Source: Discostella pseudostelligera
Taxonomy: Eukaryota; Bacillariophyta; Thalassiosirophyceae; Thalassiosirales; Thalassiosiraceae
NCBI GenBank assembly: GCA_036940085.1
Contig: JALLBK010000230.1
Span: 1 to 49,811, forward strand
Length of the DNA: 49,811 bases
Direction of reading: 5' to 3'
Made by a program: the position numbers and the translations under genes. The notes below the pieces were generated by a model. The model did no database searches. It was not told the DNA's origin and saw nothing but the letters and a program-made list of their open reading frames with translations. Within the stretch, counting starts at the first letter, position 1. Each line of letters begins with the position of its first letter. Below, one piece after another: positions 20,574 to 31,067 of the stretch.

Positions 20574-21125
20574 CTGTCTTTTATTTTAATGCAAGCTGAC
20601 GGGTAATCTACTCCAAAATATTAATGAATTAGTTGTGTCCACTTCGCATTAGATCATTTGTATCAATATTATTGAATAGGTATCAACATCCCATGAGAAG
20701 TAGGTAGAGTAGGTAGACGCTGGAACTGAAGAAGTTAGTGAGATAGAAGTGAGCTGAAGCACGCTGAAGTGAGGTGATCGTGTTGGTTGTGGTAGATAAC
20801 CGGGGCAAGCGATGGAATAGGTAAGAGTGTAGAGACTCAGCGATTATTTCTACAATAGTTTCGTTAATATTATCGCTGGAATGGGCCATTCTGGCGTAAT
20901 TTTTGGCGGGAGACGTAAAGAAGCCCCTCGTTCCTCTCATTCGCCTGCTGCGCCAGCACAGCGTCGTCGTCGTCGCATCGCCGCCTAGCATTCTATTTCC
21001 TTGACATGATGTCGTGTAATGGATTCATCTATCCCCTGTTCCAATCAATTCAATCGATGGAGATTACTACCACTATCTATGCGGCCAAGTCTGTTCCAGT
21101 TGTTTCCCTCGTTTGGTAGCTTCAT
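20574..21125. promoter_or_regulatory. Spacer and promoter with a TTTTGGCGGGAG element
   Basis: About 550 bp between same-strand genes. An E2F-like TTTTGGCGGGAG sits at 20901-20912, about 215 bp before the next start codon. A minus-strand frame of 102 codons here has no protein-like features and is not called. Confidence 0.45.
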
Positions 21126-23837
21126 ATGATGCCGTCGGTACGATCATCGATTGCGTTGGTAATCGTCGTCGTTGGGGGATTCGCACTATGTGCAACAGCT
21201 GACTACAGCCATGAGGTGAGTGACGACGAAACGATGGATGACGGTTGACGCCCACCGGCTGGTAGCGATGGCGATGGCACGGTCATCTGACTTTTTCACT
21301 ATGGTTTCGAATTGCCGGCTCATTTTCGTGCACATACATATACTGTGTCAATGTTGTTCACGACAGGTCGAGCAAGATGCCCGTATTATTGAAGAGGCTG
21401 ACACGTCGTCTCGAAAGTTAAAAGAGTTCGGGACAGTGGACACCGACCAACCAGAGGTGAGTGGAGACTGTTGCGTATAGTAATAGAAAATATTTGCAAT
21501 GCGGTGCTGCATTTCATTACATCCCGCGCCTCATCCTGATTCACCCCCTTTCGATCAGCAGGCGGTGCACACGTCAAATTTGTTTTTGAATGATGAAACC
21601 CCATCGCTCTTTCGATCATCGGACATAGATGAAGATACAGAAACGGATGTGCCTACCTATATGCCCTCTTTGATCCTGCGGGCCAACGATGGACCGTCTA
21701 CAACGTCGCAACTAACATCTGACAAACAAATATCCAACACCACAACATTGCAACCGACAGGCCCAACTTCCCAGCCAACTTCCCAACCGACTGGACCGAC
21801 AGCTCAACCCACTTCTGGTAAACCAACTTCCATCCCAACATTTCAACCGACTGGGCCAACTTCCCAACCAACCTCCCAACCGACTGGACCGACAGCTCAA
21901 CCAACTGGCAAACCAACTTCTCAACCCTCTAAACCAAAAACTAGTAAACCAACGCCTCCTCCAGGTGAACCCTCCTTTTCACCGTAAGTTTTCACCCAAT
22001 ATTCTTCGTATTACATTGATTTTATCCTTGCTGACTGACTTTCTCTCTTGCTTTAGCACCTTGAGCCCGTCGTTGTCTCCGTCAGTGGTGAGAAACCAAC
22101 AAGTAATATTCCTCGTTTACAATCATTTTGAGCGCACTCATACTTTTGTATACAAAATCGTCTTCCATTCTTTGTCTTGCAATCAAAGTCACCCACTCTT
22201 TCACCGTCCCTTTCACCAACCCTTTCACCGTAAGTTGATTCTTTCATATAATTCATGTCTTGTCGGATTCATCCGTTCCTAACTGTCAACTTTAGTATAA
22301 TTGGTTCACCAACAACGCAAAAGCCAACTCGAATGCCCGGTAGTCCCTCGGTATCACCGACCCTTAGTCCTTCGCTATCACCAACTCTGAGCCCGTCGGC
22401 GTCGCCCACCATAAGCCCGTCGGAGTCGCCCACCATAAGCCCGTCAATTTCGCCGACCCGGAGTCCAGGTATTATCAAGGACCCAACCGCCAGCCCAACA
22501 TTAACACCATCACTCAGTCCAACACTTAGTCCATCAATTTCACCGACTCTGAGCCCTGTTAGGGATCCAACTGTCAGGCCAATTAGGAATCCAACTGTCA
22601 GGCCAATTAGGATTCCAACTCTCAGCCCTACACTTACTCCAACTCTCAGTCCAACACTTAGTCCATCAATTTCACCGACTCTGAGTCCATTTAGGGATCC
22701 AACTGCGAGACCAATCTTATCACCATCACTTCGTCCTGTCCAGCCAACGCCGCCTCCGTTTCTGAGACCATCACCACCGCCGACATTTAAGCCATTTAAT
22801 AATACTCCAGCACCCGTTCGACCCAACTTGGTAAGTTGAACTGACACTTTATCCTATGAATTCTCATTCAGAAGTGTTGTCATCTGACATTGTATCATTT
22901 CTTTCTTGGGTGTGCAGTTTCCCACAACATTGAGGTGAGTCAGGCTTTCGATCTTTCATATTACATCCATTTCACGCTCTCTTGATTACTAACTGTTGTT
23001 ATTTCACAAAGTCCTTCAACGTATGCACCAATTTCAGGAGCAACTCAATTTCCTTCCTCCTCGAGCTCGCCTTCACTCAATCCCTCATCACCCTCTCCAA
23101 CTCGTTTCATTGAGTTACTCCCTAGTGCTAGTGTTCCTCCATCTCAGCCGACGAATTATATTAAAATCCCTGTCGTTCCTCTGCCACCTACATTTGGGCC
23201 GAGTGCAGGACGAGAAAAGCAATCACTAGACGTGAACGTGAACGTAAACGTAGACGTAGACGTAGTAGTGGTACTTCCATTTTTTTCGGGGAAATCTTCC
23301 AAATCAAAATCAAAAACATACAGTGAGTTGATGCACACATTATGGCAACATCGTTGTTGATCTTCATCTGTGACACGGCCAAGTAACTCACAATGAATTT
23401 GTTTTCCATCGTCACCTGACGTAATCCCATCATACCCGGATGTACAAGTAGTCTACGTCGACGGAAAGAGCTCTAAGGCATCTTATGGCAAGTCAGGGAA
23501 AGGAAGCAATGCATATTATGTTTTGGCGAAGGAGGAGGAAATGCAATACAGAGAACCTGAGCTGGGAGATATGAATACTGAATTGAAAAATATTATCGAT
23601 ACTAACGGCAAGGCAGGGAAAGGCAGCAAGGCATATTACGTAAGTGCGAAGGATGAGCAAATTGGATACAGAGAACCTGAGCTGGGAGATATGAATACTG
23701 GGTCGGAGAATATGAATACTGGGTCGGAAAATATGAATACTAGATCGGAGAATATGAATACTGGGTCGGAAAATATGAATACTGGGTTGGAAAATATTAC
23801 GAGCACTGGGTATTCGTCTACGGCTGGTACCTGTTAG
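21126..23837 (+). CDS. Secreted PT/SP-repeat protein with lysine motifs (silica-associated type)
   Basis: Nine exons with consistent phases give about 641 residues: 21126-21215, 21367-21456, 21562-21983, 22057-22087, 22189-22229, 22296-22830, 22918-22934, 23012-23322 and 23449-23837. Exon 1 is a signal peptide (IALVIVVVGGFALCATA). Exon 2 contains SSRKLKE, an RXL tripeptide of the kind cleaved in silaffin propeptides. Exon 3 has PTGPTSQPTSQPTGPTAQPT units; exons 4-6 have SPTLSPSLSP units. Exon 8 ends with SGKSSKSKSK. Exon 9 has GKSSKASYGKSGKGS, a second GKAGKGSKAYY copy and five MNTGSEN heptads. The GKSGK motif and the split-Pro CC|GTAAGT splice sites are shared with the minus-strand gene at 14876. 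The likely role is extracellular or frustule matrix. No perfect pentalysine cluster is present. The CAGCAG acceptor of exon 3 allows a one-residue alternative. Confidence 0.7.
23487..23726 (+). repeat. 120-bp internal tandem duplication in the last exon
   Basis: The segment starting GGCAAGTCAGGGAAAGG at 23487 recurs with an exact 120-bp offset at 23607 (GGCAAGGCAGGGAAAGG). Both encode GK(S/A)GKGS(N/K)AYYV, then K(E/D)E and YREPELGDMNT. Each unit is 40 codons, so the frame is preserved. Confidence 0.85.
23691..23795 (+). repeat. Five 21-bp units encoding MNTGSEN
   Basis: Five tandem 21-bp units encode the heptad MNTGSEN with few substitutions (R for G in unit 3, L for S in unit 5). They form the acidic/amidic C-terminus of the secreted protein. 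Confidence 0.9.
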
Positions 23838-23913
23838 TATTACTTCTATTGCAGTGATTCTTATTGTTTTCAATGCAATCAATAGAGCAAGAGTGTTACC
23901 ATGCCTTTTGAAT

Positions 23914-25233
23914 TCACAAAGTTACTTCAACCTTGGCTTTCTCATCCATGAAAAAGTCTACTATGCTATCAGCATAAAAGTCCGGGGTAATTGTATTCTC
24001 TTGACTCAGTAATTTCTCCTCACTCGTTACTCCGCTCAAAACCAACACACTTTTCAGTCCATTGTCTGTTCCAAAAAGAACATCTGTATCCAATCGATCG
24101 CCAACCATGCAAATCCGTTCTCTGTCGAGACCCAACTTGTCACACAAATAATCTATCATGAGTGGACTTGGTTTCCCGACCACTGTGGGCTCACGCCCAG
24201 TGCACCCTTTGATTGCCCCGACCATGCTTCCATTTCCTGCCCATTCTTGTGCATCGGTAAGATGTGTCACTGCATCAGTATTTGTCGCGATGAACTCACA
24301 CCCGGGATTCTCGTTAATGCACAATTGCGCGTATTGGATTTTGTAATAGTTGATATACCTGTCAAACCCAACCACCACGGCACCGACATCATGGTCGTGT
24401 TCGACCATGCACCCTGGACCCATGTCTGGTGACTTCCCTCCATCCTCGGGCCCACCGAAATGCGGCACGCCTATCAAATCCAATTCCTCCTGAATTCCCA
24501 CCTCACCAACGACATACACTTTTTTGCCCGTCTCCTTGAATTTAGTCTTTTCCAAATATGCCGCAGCAGCGAAGGAGGAGGAGAAGATCTCTTCGGCAGG
24601 AACGTTGAGACCGAGACTGTCGAATTTCTTTTTGTAGCCCGCTCGTGATTTTGTGGAGTTGTTGGTGACAAAGTACATCTTTTTGCCCATGGCACGTAAT
24701 TTGTCGAGTGTTTCGGGAATACCGTCAATGACCGAATCACCCTGTTGAGCAAGTAAACATAATCAATGATAATGACATTTCATGAGACAATTGTTCACGC
24801 AAAAGAAATAGATGCATATTCGCAACTGGACTGTCATCTGCATTCATATTCAATCGGCAATGATCCAAAGTGAAGCCAATCAAACCTACGCATATCTACC
24901 TATGTCTAGTTCCAGTGCACAATGCGGGTAGGGGTTGCGGCTCATGAATCTGAATCGCAAAACATCGGTCCTGCACATATATCTACTACTCACCCTCCAA
25001 ATAACACCATCACAATCAAAAATGAATACATCTACACCCGAAAGCAAATCCTTCGATGGCTCAGTGAGTTTTAGAACATTGGCTCGTAGCGCCGTGGTGG
25101 TGCCGAAACTTCTCGACATCGACGATGACGAAGCCGACGACATTGGAGCGAATGCACTTCGAGCTGCTGGCGAAAATGCACGCGCGGCGGTGCAACCGAT
25201 GGAAAAAGCGAGAGCGGATCTGGCAAGAATCAT
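23914..25233 (-). CDS. PGP: Phosphoglycolate phosphatase, plastid-targeted HAD enzyme
   Basis: Exons 25233-24994 and 24741-23914 give 355 residues; the 252-nt intron (GTGAGT...CAACAG) interrupts motif I just after GVIWR. HAD motifs are FDCDGVIWRGD (nucleophile and general acid Asp), VTNNSTKSR, the motif III Lys in GKPSPLMID and GDRLDTDVLFG, with a C2-type cap between. This is the p-nitrophenylphosphatase/PGP family, which dephosphorylates 2-phosphoglycolate made by Rubisco oxygenation. The N-terminus (ARSALAFSIGCTAARAFSPAARSAFAP) has A-F junctions of the diatom ASAFAP type, suggesting plastid targeting. It converges with the secreted PT-repeat gene (77-bp gap) and diverges from the ClpS-like gene. 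Confidence 0.9.
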
Positions 25234-25781
25234 TATTCTTGGCTAGAATGATACTATGTTGGGAGATAGGAAGTCAATGGTGTCGACGAGGTGGAAAATG
25301 TGGTGGGTATGGTGGAAAGTGGTACATAGTGGGCGGAAAAAGAGCACATCATGGCGGCGGCGGGCGGCGGCGTCGAGATTGGGTGCAGCTTTTGCGAATG
25401 ACGTCGTTCAGCCACGTCATTCATTCCCCTCATTCACCGCAGACGTCATCCCACCCCCCGAGAGGGATGGGGGGCTGCCCTCTTTCCTCTGTCGCCGTCG
25501 GCTGTCTGGCTGCCGGCCACAAACTTCCGGGCAGCGGTGTCCAAATTCCGCCGGCAGAAGCAGAATTTGAACTCCCTCCGATCGAGCAGATGTCACCAAA
25601 GAAAAATGACATGGCACTTGGCGATAAAAATGTTCTTTGCATAGCGGGGAAATTTAAAAGAGGCCGTCAGAACGATCGCTAATTCACTGTTTTGCCTTCT
25701 CCGCCAGCTTGCTTGTTGACGCAGCGCAGCGGCAGCAAAAGTACTCCCTCGCAATCGCAATACCATCCTGTCATTAAAAAA
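25234..25781. other. Divergent promoter, PGP / ClpS-like gene
   Basis: About 550 bp, GC-rich in the middle (25340-25560), between two plastid-protein genes. A plus-strand open frame across it has no start context or domain. No E2F-like element was noted. Nothing else is recognised. Confidence 0.5.
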
Positions 25782-26582
25782 ATGACCACCGCATCCCGTC
25801 CCAAACTATTTTTCGCAGCCATTGCCGCCACCGTCCTCGCCGCCCGCCCGGCCACCTCCCTTCTCATCTCCGATCAGAATCACGTTGCTCGTCAGACATT
25901 GGGTCGTCCATCCTTTGTACAATTGGATGCTTCTGCTTCTTCGAATAATCGGCGTCCACAATACACGGAATTGGAGAAACTCACGGCCAAGAGATTGAGT
26001 ATTCGACGTCGTCGTATTACCGAGCCTGATGTTGATGTCGCGGCGGAGTTGTCGGCCAGCATTGATGAGCAACAGCAAAGTCAAACGACAATTGACCTAG
26101 AGTACCTATACGAATCAGGAGAAGAGCGTCATTCTGATGACTTATTCCATATAATTCTCATGCCATCGTAAGTGTCATTGACGCATATTATTTTTCTTTG
26201 CTCGTTTGCCTCGTCATCGACATCACAATGCGAATACTCATTTGACGCGTTTGATTCCTTCCTTCCCAATATCCAACCTTTTCATAGCTCATTCAAAAAA
26301 GACTTCATACCATCTGTAGAATACGTTGCCGAATCCTGTTCCGAAATTCTTGGACTACGCTCCGACAAGGCCTACGATTTCTCTCTCTTTGCCAAACACG
26401 AGGGCTTTAGTCTTTTAGGGACATGGACTCGCGAGGAGTGTCTTACCATGGGAGAACAGTTGTTGGAGCGTAATTTAGATTGTCGTGTCATTCCCTTCAA
26501 TGGGGGAGTGGAACCGATCATTGGTAGTACACCCGCGGAAACAAGACCATCGGGGACGATTGATACATTTTATCTTGTGTAG
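25782..26582 (+). CDS. ClpS-like N-recognin adaptor, plastid-targeted
   Basis: Exons 25782-26167 and 26288-26582 give 226 residues; the 120-nt intron is GTAAGT...CATAG and falls in the first ClpS strand. The C-terminal 100 residues follow the ClpS pattern: DDLFHIILMPS, a helix around VEYVAESCSEILGL, a helix with KAYDFSLFAKHEGFSLLGTWT, then the final helix and strand (MGEQLLERNLDCRVIPF). The usual NDD and HxxG signature residues are poorly kept (MPS in place of NDD), so peptide binding may differ. The N-terminus (KLFFAAIAATVLAARPATS) is a signal-peptide-like segment consistent with a plastid presequence. ATG 25782 is the first Met in frame. The alternative is a ClpS-fold relative with another role. 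Confidence 0.6.
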
Positions 26583-26961
26583 AAGGTTAGAGTCCCACCC
26601 TCCCTTCGAGATCGAGTCTACCAAAAAATCTCGAGAGTCCTGATTTTGTACATAACCTCCACGCAATGGTGTTGGTGTTGCGTCCACAAATGTATTATTT
26701 CGAACGCATACATTGCCGCCAGGATGATATCTGTTAGATGTGTTTTGAATGTCTGGTAGAGTATTTGCGGTTGGGGATAGATGTAATGTTGTTGGAATAG
26801 AAACTGAGAACCCGTCTTCTCGTCATCGTCATCCTCTGTGGAAGAGAGATTGAATTCTAGTTAATATAATACATGATTGCATCAATTGAAAGAGTTAAAT
26901 CTAGGTTGGTGTTGTAGTTCAATCGGTCCTTCAGCGAGCCCTCGACACTCCACGATGATCC
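26583..26961. other. Convergent 3' spacer
   Basis: About 380 bp between two convergent genes. AT-rich with no supported ORF; it presumably carries both 3' UTRs. Confidence 0.5.
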
Positions 26962-27699
26962 CTAATCCTCTGGAACTTCCTTAACGCTGTTCCCAAACTC
27001 ATCCGTGATAATCTGTCCCCGAAAATCTCGAATTGGCTTTGCCTTCCTTGTCCACTGTCCCGGCTTGTAATTCGTCCGCAACTGAATTAATCCCTCTCTC
27101 ATCGTTTCATTATCATCCTCCTCAGACCATGGTCGGTACAACTTGACAGCAAATCCTTTAATCTCCACCACAACCACGGGAATTTCATATATATTTTCCA
27201 ATGTCGATGCAAGAGTTTGTGCCATTTCATATACTTTCCGTTTACTATTTTTGCTAACACCACGAACTTCAATCAGTTCACTTTGTTCAAAGAGTTGAGA
27301 GATGGCATCAATCGTTTCGTCGGATAAATCTTCCATGTTTACGTCTTCTTGTTGCGATGTCGAGAGATTGTATCTAGGTAGTTTGTTACGTGCTTCTCGT
27401 TTCGATGCCTCTTTTCGTAATAAGGCGATTTGTTCGGGAGAGACGAAGAAATCGATTACCGCATCATCCTCTTCATCACCATCATCGAATCCCCCCTCTT
27501 GCAACCTTAGTTGAGTGGATCTACATGTGGTCGATGGCCGATAATGTGTAAGATGAGTAGTCCATGAAGAAGTTGGAGCTGAATTGTTGCTTCGAATCCA
27601 ATGAGGACGAGTCGACAGTTGGAAGGCACGTGTTGTGGATGTGGTTGCCATCAACATCAACAAACATGCCGACATGGTTGTTCGGGTAGAGTAGACCAT
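26962..27699 (-). CDS. CRM/YhbY-like RNA-binding protein, plastid-targeted
   Basis: A 245-residue single-exon protein. Residues 125-195 fit the CRM (YhbY) fold: LSDETIDAISQLFEQSELIEVRG, a helix (KRKVYEMAQTLASTL), then VVVVEIKGFAVKLYRP, which corresponds to the terminal strand (VIGxxxVLYRP) of the family. CRM domains bind structured RNA in plastid intron splicing and in 50S ribosome assembly. The canonical GxxG loop is not clear, so the assignment is moderate. The N-terminus has a hydrophobic stretch and a TTRAFQLS junction of the diatom plastid type. The C-terminal 50 residues are basic, with an NYKPGQW segment. It is divergent from the TLC gene. Confidence 0.65.
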   Translation of the reverse strand: MVYSTRTTMSACLLMLMATTSTTRAFQLSTRPHWIRSNNSAPTSSWTTHLTHYRPSTTCRSTQLRLQEGGFDDGDEEDDAVIDFFVSPEQIALLRKEASKREARNKLPRYNLSTSQQEDVNMEDLSDETIDAISQLFEQSELIEVRGVSKNSKRKVYEMAQTLASTLENIYEIPVVVVEIKGFAVKLYRPWSEEDDNETMREGLIQLRTNYKPGQWTRKAKPIRDFRGQIITDEFGNSVKEVPED

Positions 27700-28109
27700 G
27701 CTGCAAGAGTCTATTGTCTATTATTTGGAAAGAGAAGAAGATGATTTGACGACGAAGATAGCGAACGATGATCTATTATTTGCCGATCATTCCTTGCCAA
27801 TAGATACAATCCATATCACACTGCCTTGTGCCTTCTTTCGATCATTGACTCGATGGTCGAGGCATTGTCGATGGACGATGCGTGCGAGCTGTGTGGCTGT
27901 GGTTGGGCTGCTTTTGATGGTGCGATGACTCAGTGTCTGGCCGCCACCCTTTCTTCCCGCCATTTTCCATTTCGCGTTTTGTTCGCCCAATCATCTTCCC
28001 GCCATTTAAAAATAGCGCGCCCAGAAAGATTCGACCCCGCACTTCCTCCGTCATGCTTGTCATCGCACCGACCCAAAACAGTACGATACGATAACCCAAA
28101 AGCAAGAGC
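27700..28109. promoter_or_regulatory. Divergent promoter with two TTCCCGCC elements
   Basis: The 410-bp spacer between the CRM-like gene and the TLC gene contains TTCCCGCCATTTTCC at 27954 and TTCCCGCCATTT at 27996, a 42-bp spacing, followed by AAAATAGCGCGCC. The motifs are E2F-like; they lie 110-155 bp from the TLC start. Confidence 0.5.
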
Positions 28110-29240
28110 ATGACCATGGCCATGGCGGATCAGCAGTACTATCAATCCTCTGGTACCAATCCATGGATAGAATGTTTCCTCCATGGTGAATTCATCTTTG
28201 AACGTCGTTTCCTAGTCTATTGCCTTGGATACATCATCGTTAGCTTTATTGGCAATTGGTGTCACCGCAGTCATAATGCCGGAATCGCCAAGGCCAATGC
28301 CAATGCTACAACATCATCTGCTCCCGATCCCAAAAGTTGGAAGGCATTAATTGCCTCTCGTCCTACAGTGATTGCTGCAACCATTCATGCTGTTGCCACT
28401 TCTATCATAGCGGTGGGGGTACTGTTCGCCTACTACACTAATCCAAACAACAATGCAGATAGTGCATCATCATCGTCATCGCCATGGATGTATCATGACA
28501 ATATCAACCTCATCCACATCTGGCAACGAGTAGGCCTACCAATCTCTCTCTCCTACTTTGTCATCGACAGTTACTTCTACTGTCTACCGAAAAAAGATGT
28601 CATCATATTCGTACATCATTGCATCATGTGCTTTTGTCATTATCCAGTCTGTCATCTCGCCGGAGCAATTCTGGCTGGTGCTGGAGATGTTGAATGGGTG
28701 ACCTGGCTATCTCTCGTGGGGTATACGTCAGAAGTATCCACAACCATGATGAATTATCGATGGTATTTAATTAACACTCTTGAAAATGATTGGATAGGAT
28801 TTGGAATTGTGAATGGTTTCGTTGTAGCCAGTTGGGCAGGACGGGTAGTGCTGTTTACTTATCTGTTAGTTGTGGAGATTTATCCACGCATGCACATGTA
28901 CATGGAACAACAACAAATGTTTACGTTTGTCATGATGGTATTGGGACATGCTGGTATTGGATTACTATCGTTATATTGGTGCATCATCATGTGTAAGGGT
29001 GGAATTAAGAGTTTGTTCGTCTTTAAGAAACCACAGAATCAGAAGAATGCGAATGGTGGTGTGCAACGAGGATTGTCCTTTGCCGAGGAGGTGAGCGGTA
29101 AACGATTGGATAATGGCACGGAATCATGTCATCATAATAGTCCTTTGAAGATTATTGAGGAAGAAGCGGAGGCGTACAAAGACGGGTCGTTATTTACTGA
29201 AACTCCGTCGGAGAACCGTCGGTCGAAGAAGATACAGTAA
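28110..29240 (+). CDS. TLC-domain multi-pass membrane protein
   Basis: A 376-residue single-exon protein with about six hydrophobic helices between residues 30 and 310. The pattern matches the TRAM/LAG1/CLN8 domain: a His-rich motif after FYCLPKKDVIIFVHH, and the late signature TSEVSTTMMNYRWYL, close to the family's EISTxxxNxRW. The C-terminal 65 residues are polar and probably cytosolic. It resembles TLCD-type proteins more than ceramide synthases because no Hox-like or complete Lag1p motif (HHxxxxxxD) is seen. Substrate or lipid role is not known. Nearby in-frame ATGs at 28116 and 28122 are alternative starts. Confidence 0.8.
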   Translation: MTMAMADQQYYQSSGTNPWIECFLHGEFIFERRFLVYCLGYIIVSFIGNWCHRSHNAGIAKANANATTSSAPDPKSWKALIASRPTVIAATIHAVATSIIAVGVLFAYYTNPNNNADSASSSSSPWMYHDNINLIHIWQRVGLPISLSYFVIDSYFYCLPKKDVIIFVHHCIMCFCHYPVCHLAGAILAGAGDVEWVTWLSLVGYTSEVSTTMMNYRWYLINTLENDWIGFGIVNGFVVASWAGRVVLFTYLLVVEIYPRMHMYMEQQQMFTFVMMVLGHAGIGLLSLYWCIIMCKGGIKSLFVFKKPQNQKNANGGVQRGLSFAEEVSGKRLDNGTESCHHNSPLKIIEEEAEAYKDGSLFTETPSENRRSKKIQ

Positions 29241-29334
29241 TGCACATCTGCATGACGACCCACGACAATCGTTATCGATGAATACCACCGATCCCTTCTC
29301 CTAGATATGCTTTCTAGCATTAAATAATTTATCT

Positions 29335-30861
29335 CTAATGCAACATGGAACGAGATACAGCACCCAACCCCCGCGAGCTACCATGTACATCAAATCCCCC
29401 CGAATCGGTATCATTCTTCCGATCTCTCCAAGCATCCTCACTCAATCTCACCACCAACTTCCCGCTCGGGAATAATCCAAGGTACTGCAATGTTTTCTTG
29501 GCATGTTTCTCAACATCTAAAGGTAATATCGGATATACATTCATATCACAAAGACACCATTCACGAACTTCACCACGTATCTTATCCAGTAATTCATTGC
29601 CATAACATCCGCCAAGCCAATTCAACACATCCTCTAATGTATCATCCCCATCAAATCGACGGGAGATTTGACCTCCCTCAATATTCTCATCGCCCAATTG
29701 CACAAATAGTCGGGCGCCACGACCCTCGGGTGGTTCCTTGGGACAATTGCTCATGTATGTCAATCGTATGGCTGTTTCGCTGTCAGTCATACCAGCTTGT
29801 TGCATTGAACTGCTACCTCCACCATTCTGTGTGGCCACACGTTTCATTTCGGCATGAAACGCACGTAATTTCTTCGCCTCAATGTATTCCGTACTCATTC
29901 GCATCTGTTCCAATGCCGAAATGCCCAGATAGAGCAATGTATCATCAAGTAAATGTCTTTCTAATCTCAATTCATTTGTATTGCTAGCAGGAACCACATT
30001 TCGTCGATAATTCATTGCTAAAAGCAAATCCTCTGCACCGGGTTTATCCTTCACATGGGTAATGTAATTGGAATTATTCCGATCAATAATACGAAATTTG
30101 GGATTGTCTGGCATAGTTCGTACTGAGGTTAGTACACGTAGTAGTGTGTCTACGGCCATGACGTGGGATTTCAATCGATGTGCACATCGTAATACTTGTT
30201 CTTCTTTGGATTTGTTGGACATTTTTTCTGGTAGTTGAATGTTTGGATGGGTGTGGTTGAGTGTTGTTGTGTTTGTTTTTGGAAGAGTGATATTTGTAGG
30301 ATTGAGGTGACGTGCGGTTGCTGCCTTTCCGGCGTTGATTGCTGCGGCTGATTTGAAGTTAGCATTAGTTGTAGTGGTGGTGTTAGTACTAGTAGCCGGC
30401 GAAGAATTCTTCTTCTTTTTCATGGTACCTGGGTTGTCTCCTGTCAAATCTATTACATCCTTCGTCGACGATGCAAAATTCGATTGTTTCTGCTTTGATG
30501 CATTCTGCTGTTCAATTCTCAGGCTCTCTTCTATTGCAAGTCTCATCTGTTCATCGTTGTGTGCTGCGACATGTGTTCCCTCCCGGCTGTTGCTCTGAGT
30601 GCGAAGCTGTCGATCATGCGATGAAATGTCGTCAACATGCTGAGGTTGCTGCTGCTCTGCATCGGCAGCTGCCAATAATAATTCCGCAGCACGGTCCACA
30701 TCTCCCTCTGTGGCATTAAGGGCATGTCGAGCACGTTCAGGAGGGAACCCCATGGAAGATAATTGGTGGATTTTCTCTGCCTGCTCTGGGCCGTGAAGCA
30801 GAGTGTTGGCGGCAGTGGTGCCTGCAGACCGAAGTCGATCGGTGAATTGTTTGAACACCAT
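29335..30861 (-). CDS. UBA-UIM-PUB-UBX protein, Cdc48/p97 cofactor
   Basis: A 508-residue single-exon protein. A UBA domain lies at about 30-66 (HQLSSMGFPPERARHALNA), a UIM at about 103-118 (DEQMRLAIEESLRI), an IDLTG stretch at 137-141, a PUB domain at about 220-310 (RLKSHVMAVDTLLRVLTSV; FRIIDRNNSNY), and a UBX at about 382-474 with the usual beta-grasp pattern (ARLFVQLGD...RRFDGDDTLEDVLNWL...LGLFPSGKLVVRL). UBX and PUB both bind Cdc48/p97, UBA and UIM bind ubiquitin, so this is a substrate adaptor for p97-dependent protein extraction or degradation. The middle (145-215) is Asn/Thr-rich and probably disordered. It converges with the TLC gene. Confidence 0.85.
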   Translation of the reverse strand: MVFKQFTDRLRSAGTTAANTLLHGPEQAEKIHQLSSMGFPPERARHALNATEGDVDRAAELLLAAADAEQQQPQHVDDISSHDRQLRTQSNSREGTHVAAHNDEQMRLAIEESLRIEQQNASKQKQSNFASSTKDVIDLTGDNPGTMKKKKNSSPATSTNTTTTTNANFKSAAAINAGKAATARHLNPTNITLPKTNTTTLNHTHPNIQLPEKMSNKSKEEQVLRCAHRLKSHVMAVDTLLRVLTSVRTMPDNPKFRIIDRNNSNYITHVKDKPGAEDLLLAMNYRRNVVPASNTNELRLERHLLDDTLLYLGISALEQMRMSTEYIEAKKLRAFHAEMKRVATQNGGGSSSMQQAGMTDSETAIRLTYMSNCPKEPPEGRGARLFVQLGDENIEGGQISRRFDGDDTLEDVLNWLGGCYGNELLDKIRGEVREWCLCDMNVYPILPLDVEKHAKKTLQYLGLFPSGKLVVRLSEDAWRDRKNDTDSGGFDVHGSSRGLGAVSRSMLH

Positions 30862-30942
30862 AATATTGTATAGGAAGTGAAATAATGAGGTAGCGTAGAC
30901 GAGCGAGAGTTATTGGCAGCTACTACTGGTAGAAGTTATGGC

Positions 30943-30986
<44 letters not shown>
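30943..30986. repeat. TAG trinucleotide microsatellite
   Basis: Fourteen to fifteen uninterrupted copies of a TAG/AGT unit lie about 80 bp upstream of the UBX gene start, in its promoter or 5' leader. Confidence 0.95.
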
Positions 30987-31067
30987 ATGGTACTCGCAGC
31001 TAGCTGCAGCGAGCATCGTCGGTCGACGTCGTCGTCATTCTTCGTTTGTCGGCGATGATCTTCGAAA

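Noticed and set aside
20683..20991. 102-codon minus-strand frame between the thioredoxin-like and PT-repeat genes
   Set aside because: No start context, domain or splice support, and it covers a promoter element.
22269..22847. 192-codon minus-strand frame with Gly/Val/Asp repeats
   Set aside because: Antisense of the SP-repeat exon; the repeat makes all frames open.
25480..25600. tRNA-like GTTCAAATTC on the minus strand
   Set aside because: The T-loop word is present, but no matching acceptor, D or anticodon arms could be folded around it.
25125..25682. 185-codon plus-strand frame in the PGP/ClpS-like spacer
   Set aside because: Overlaps PGP exon 1 in antisense and becomes GC-rich low complexity; no recognised protein.
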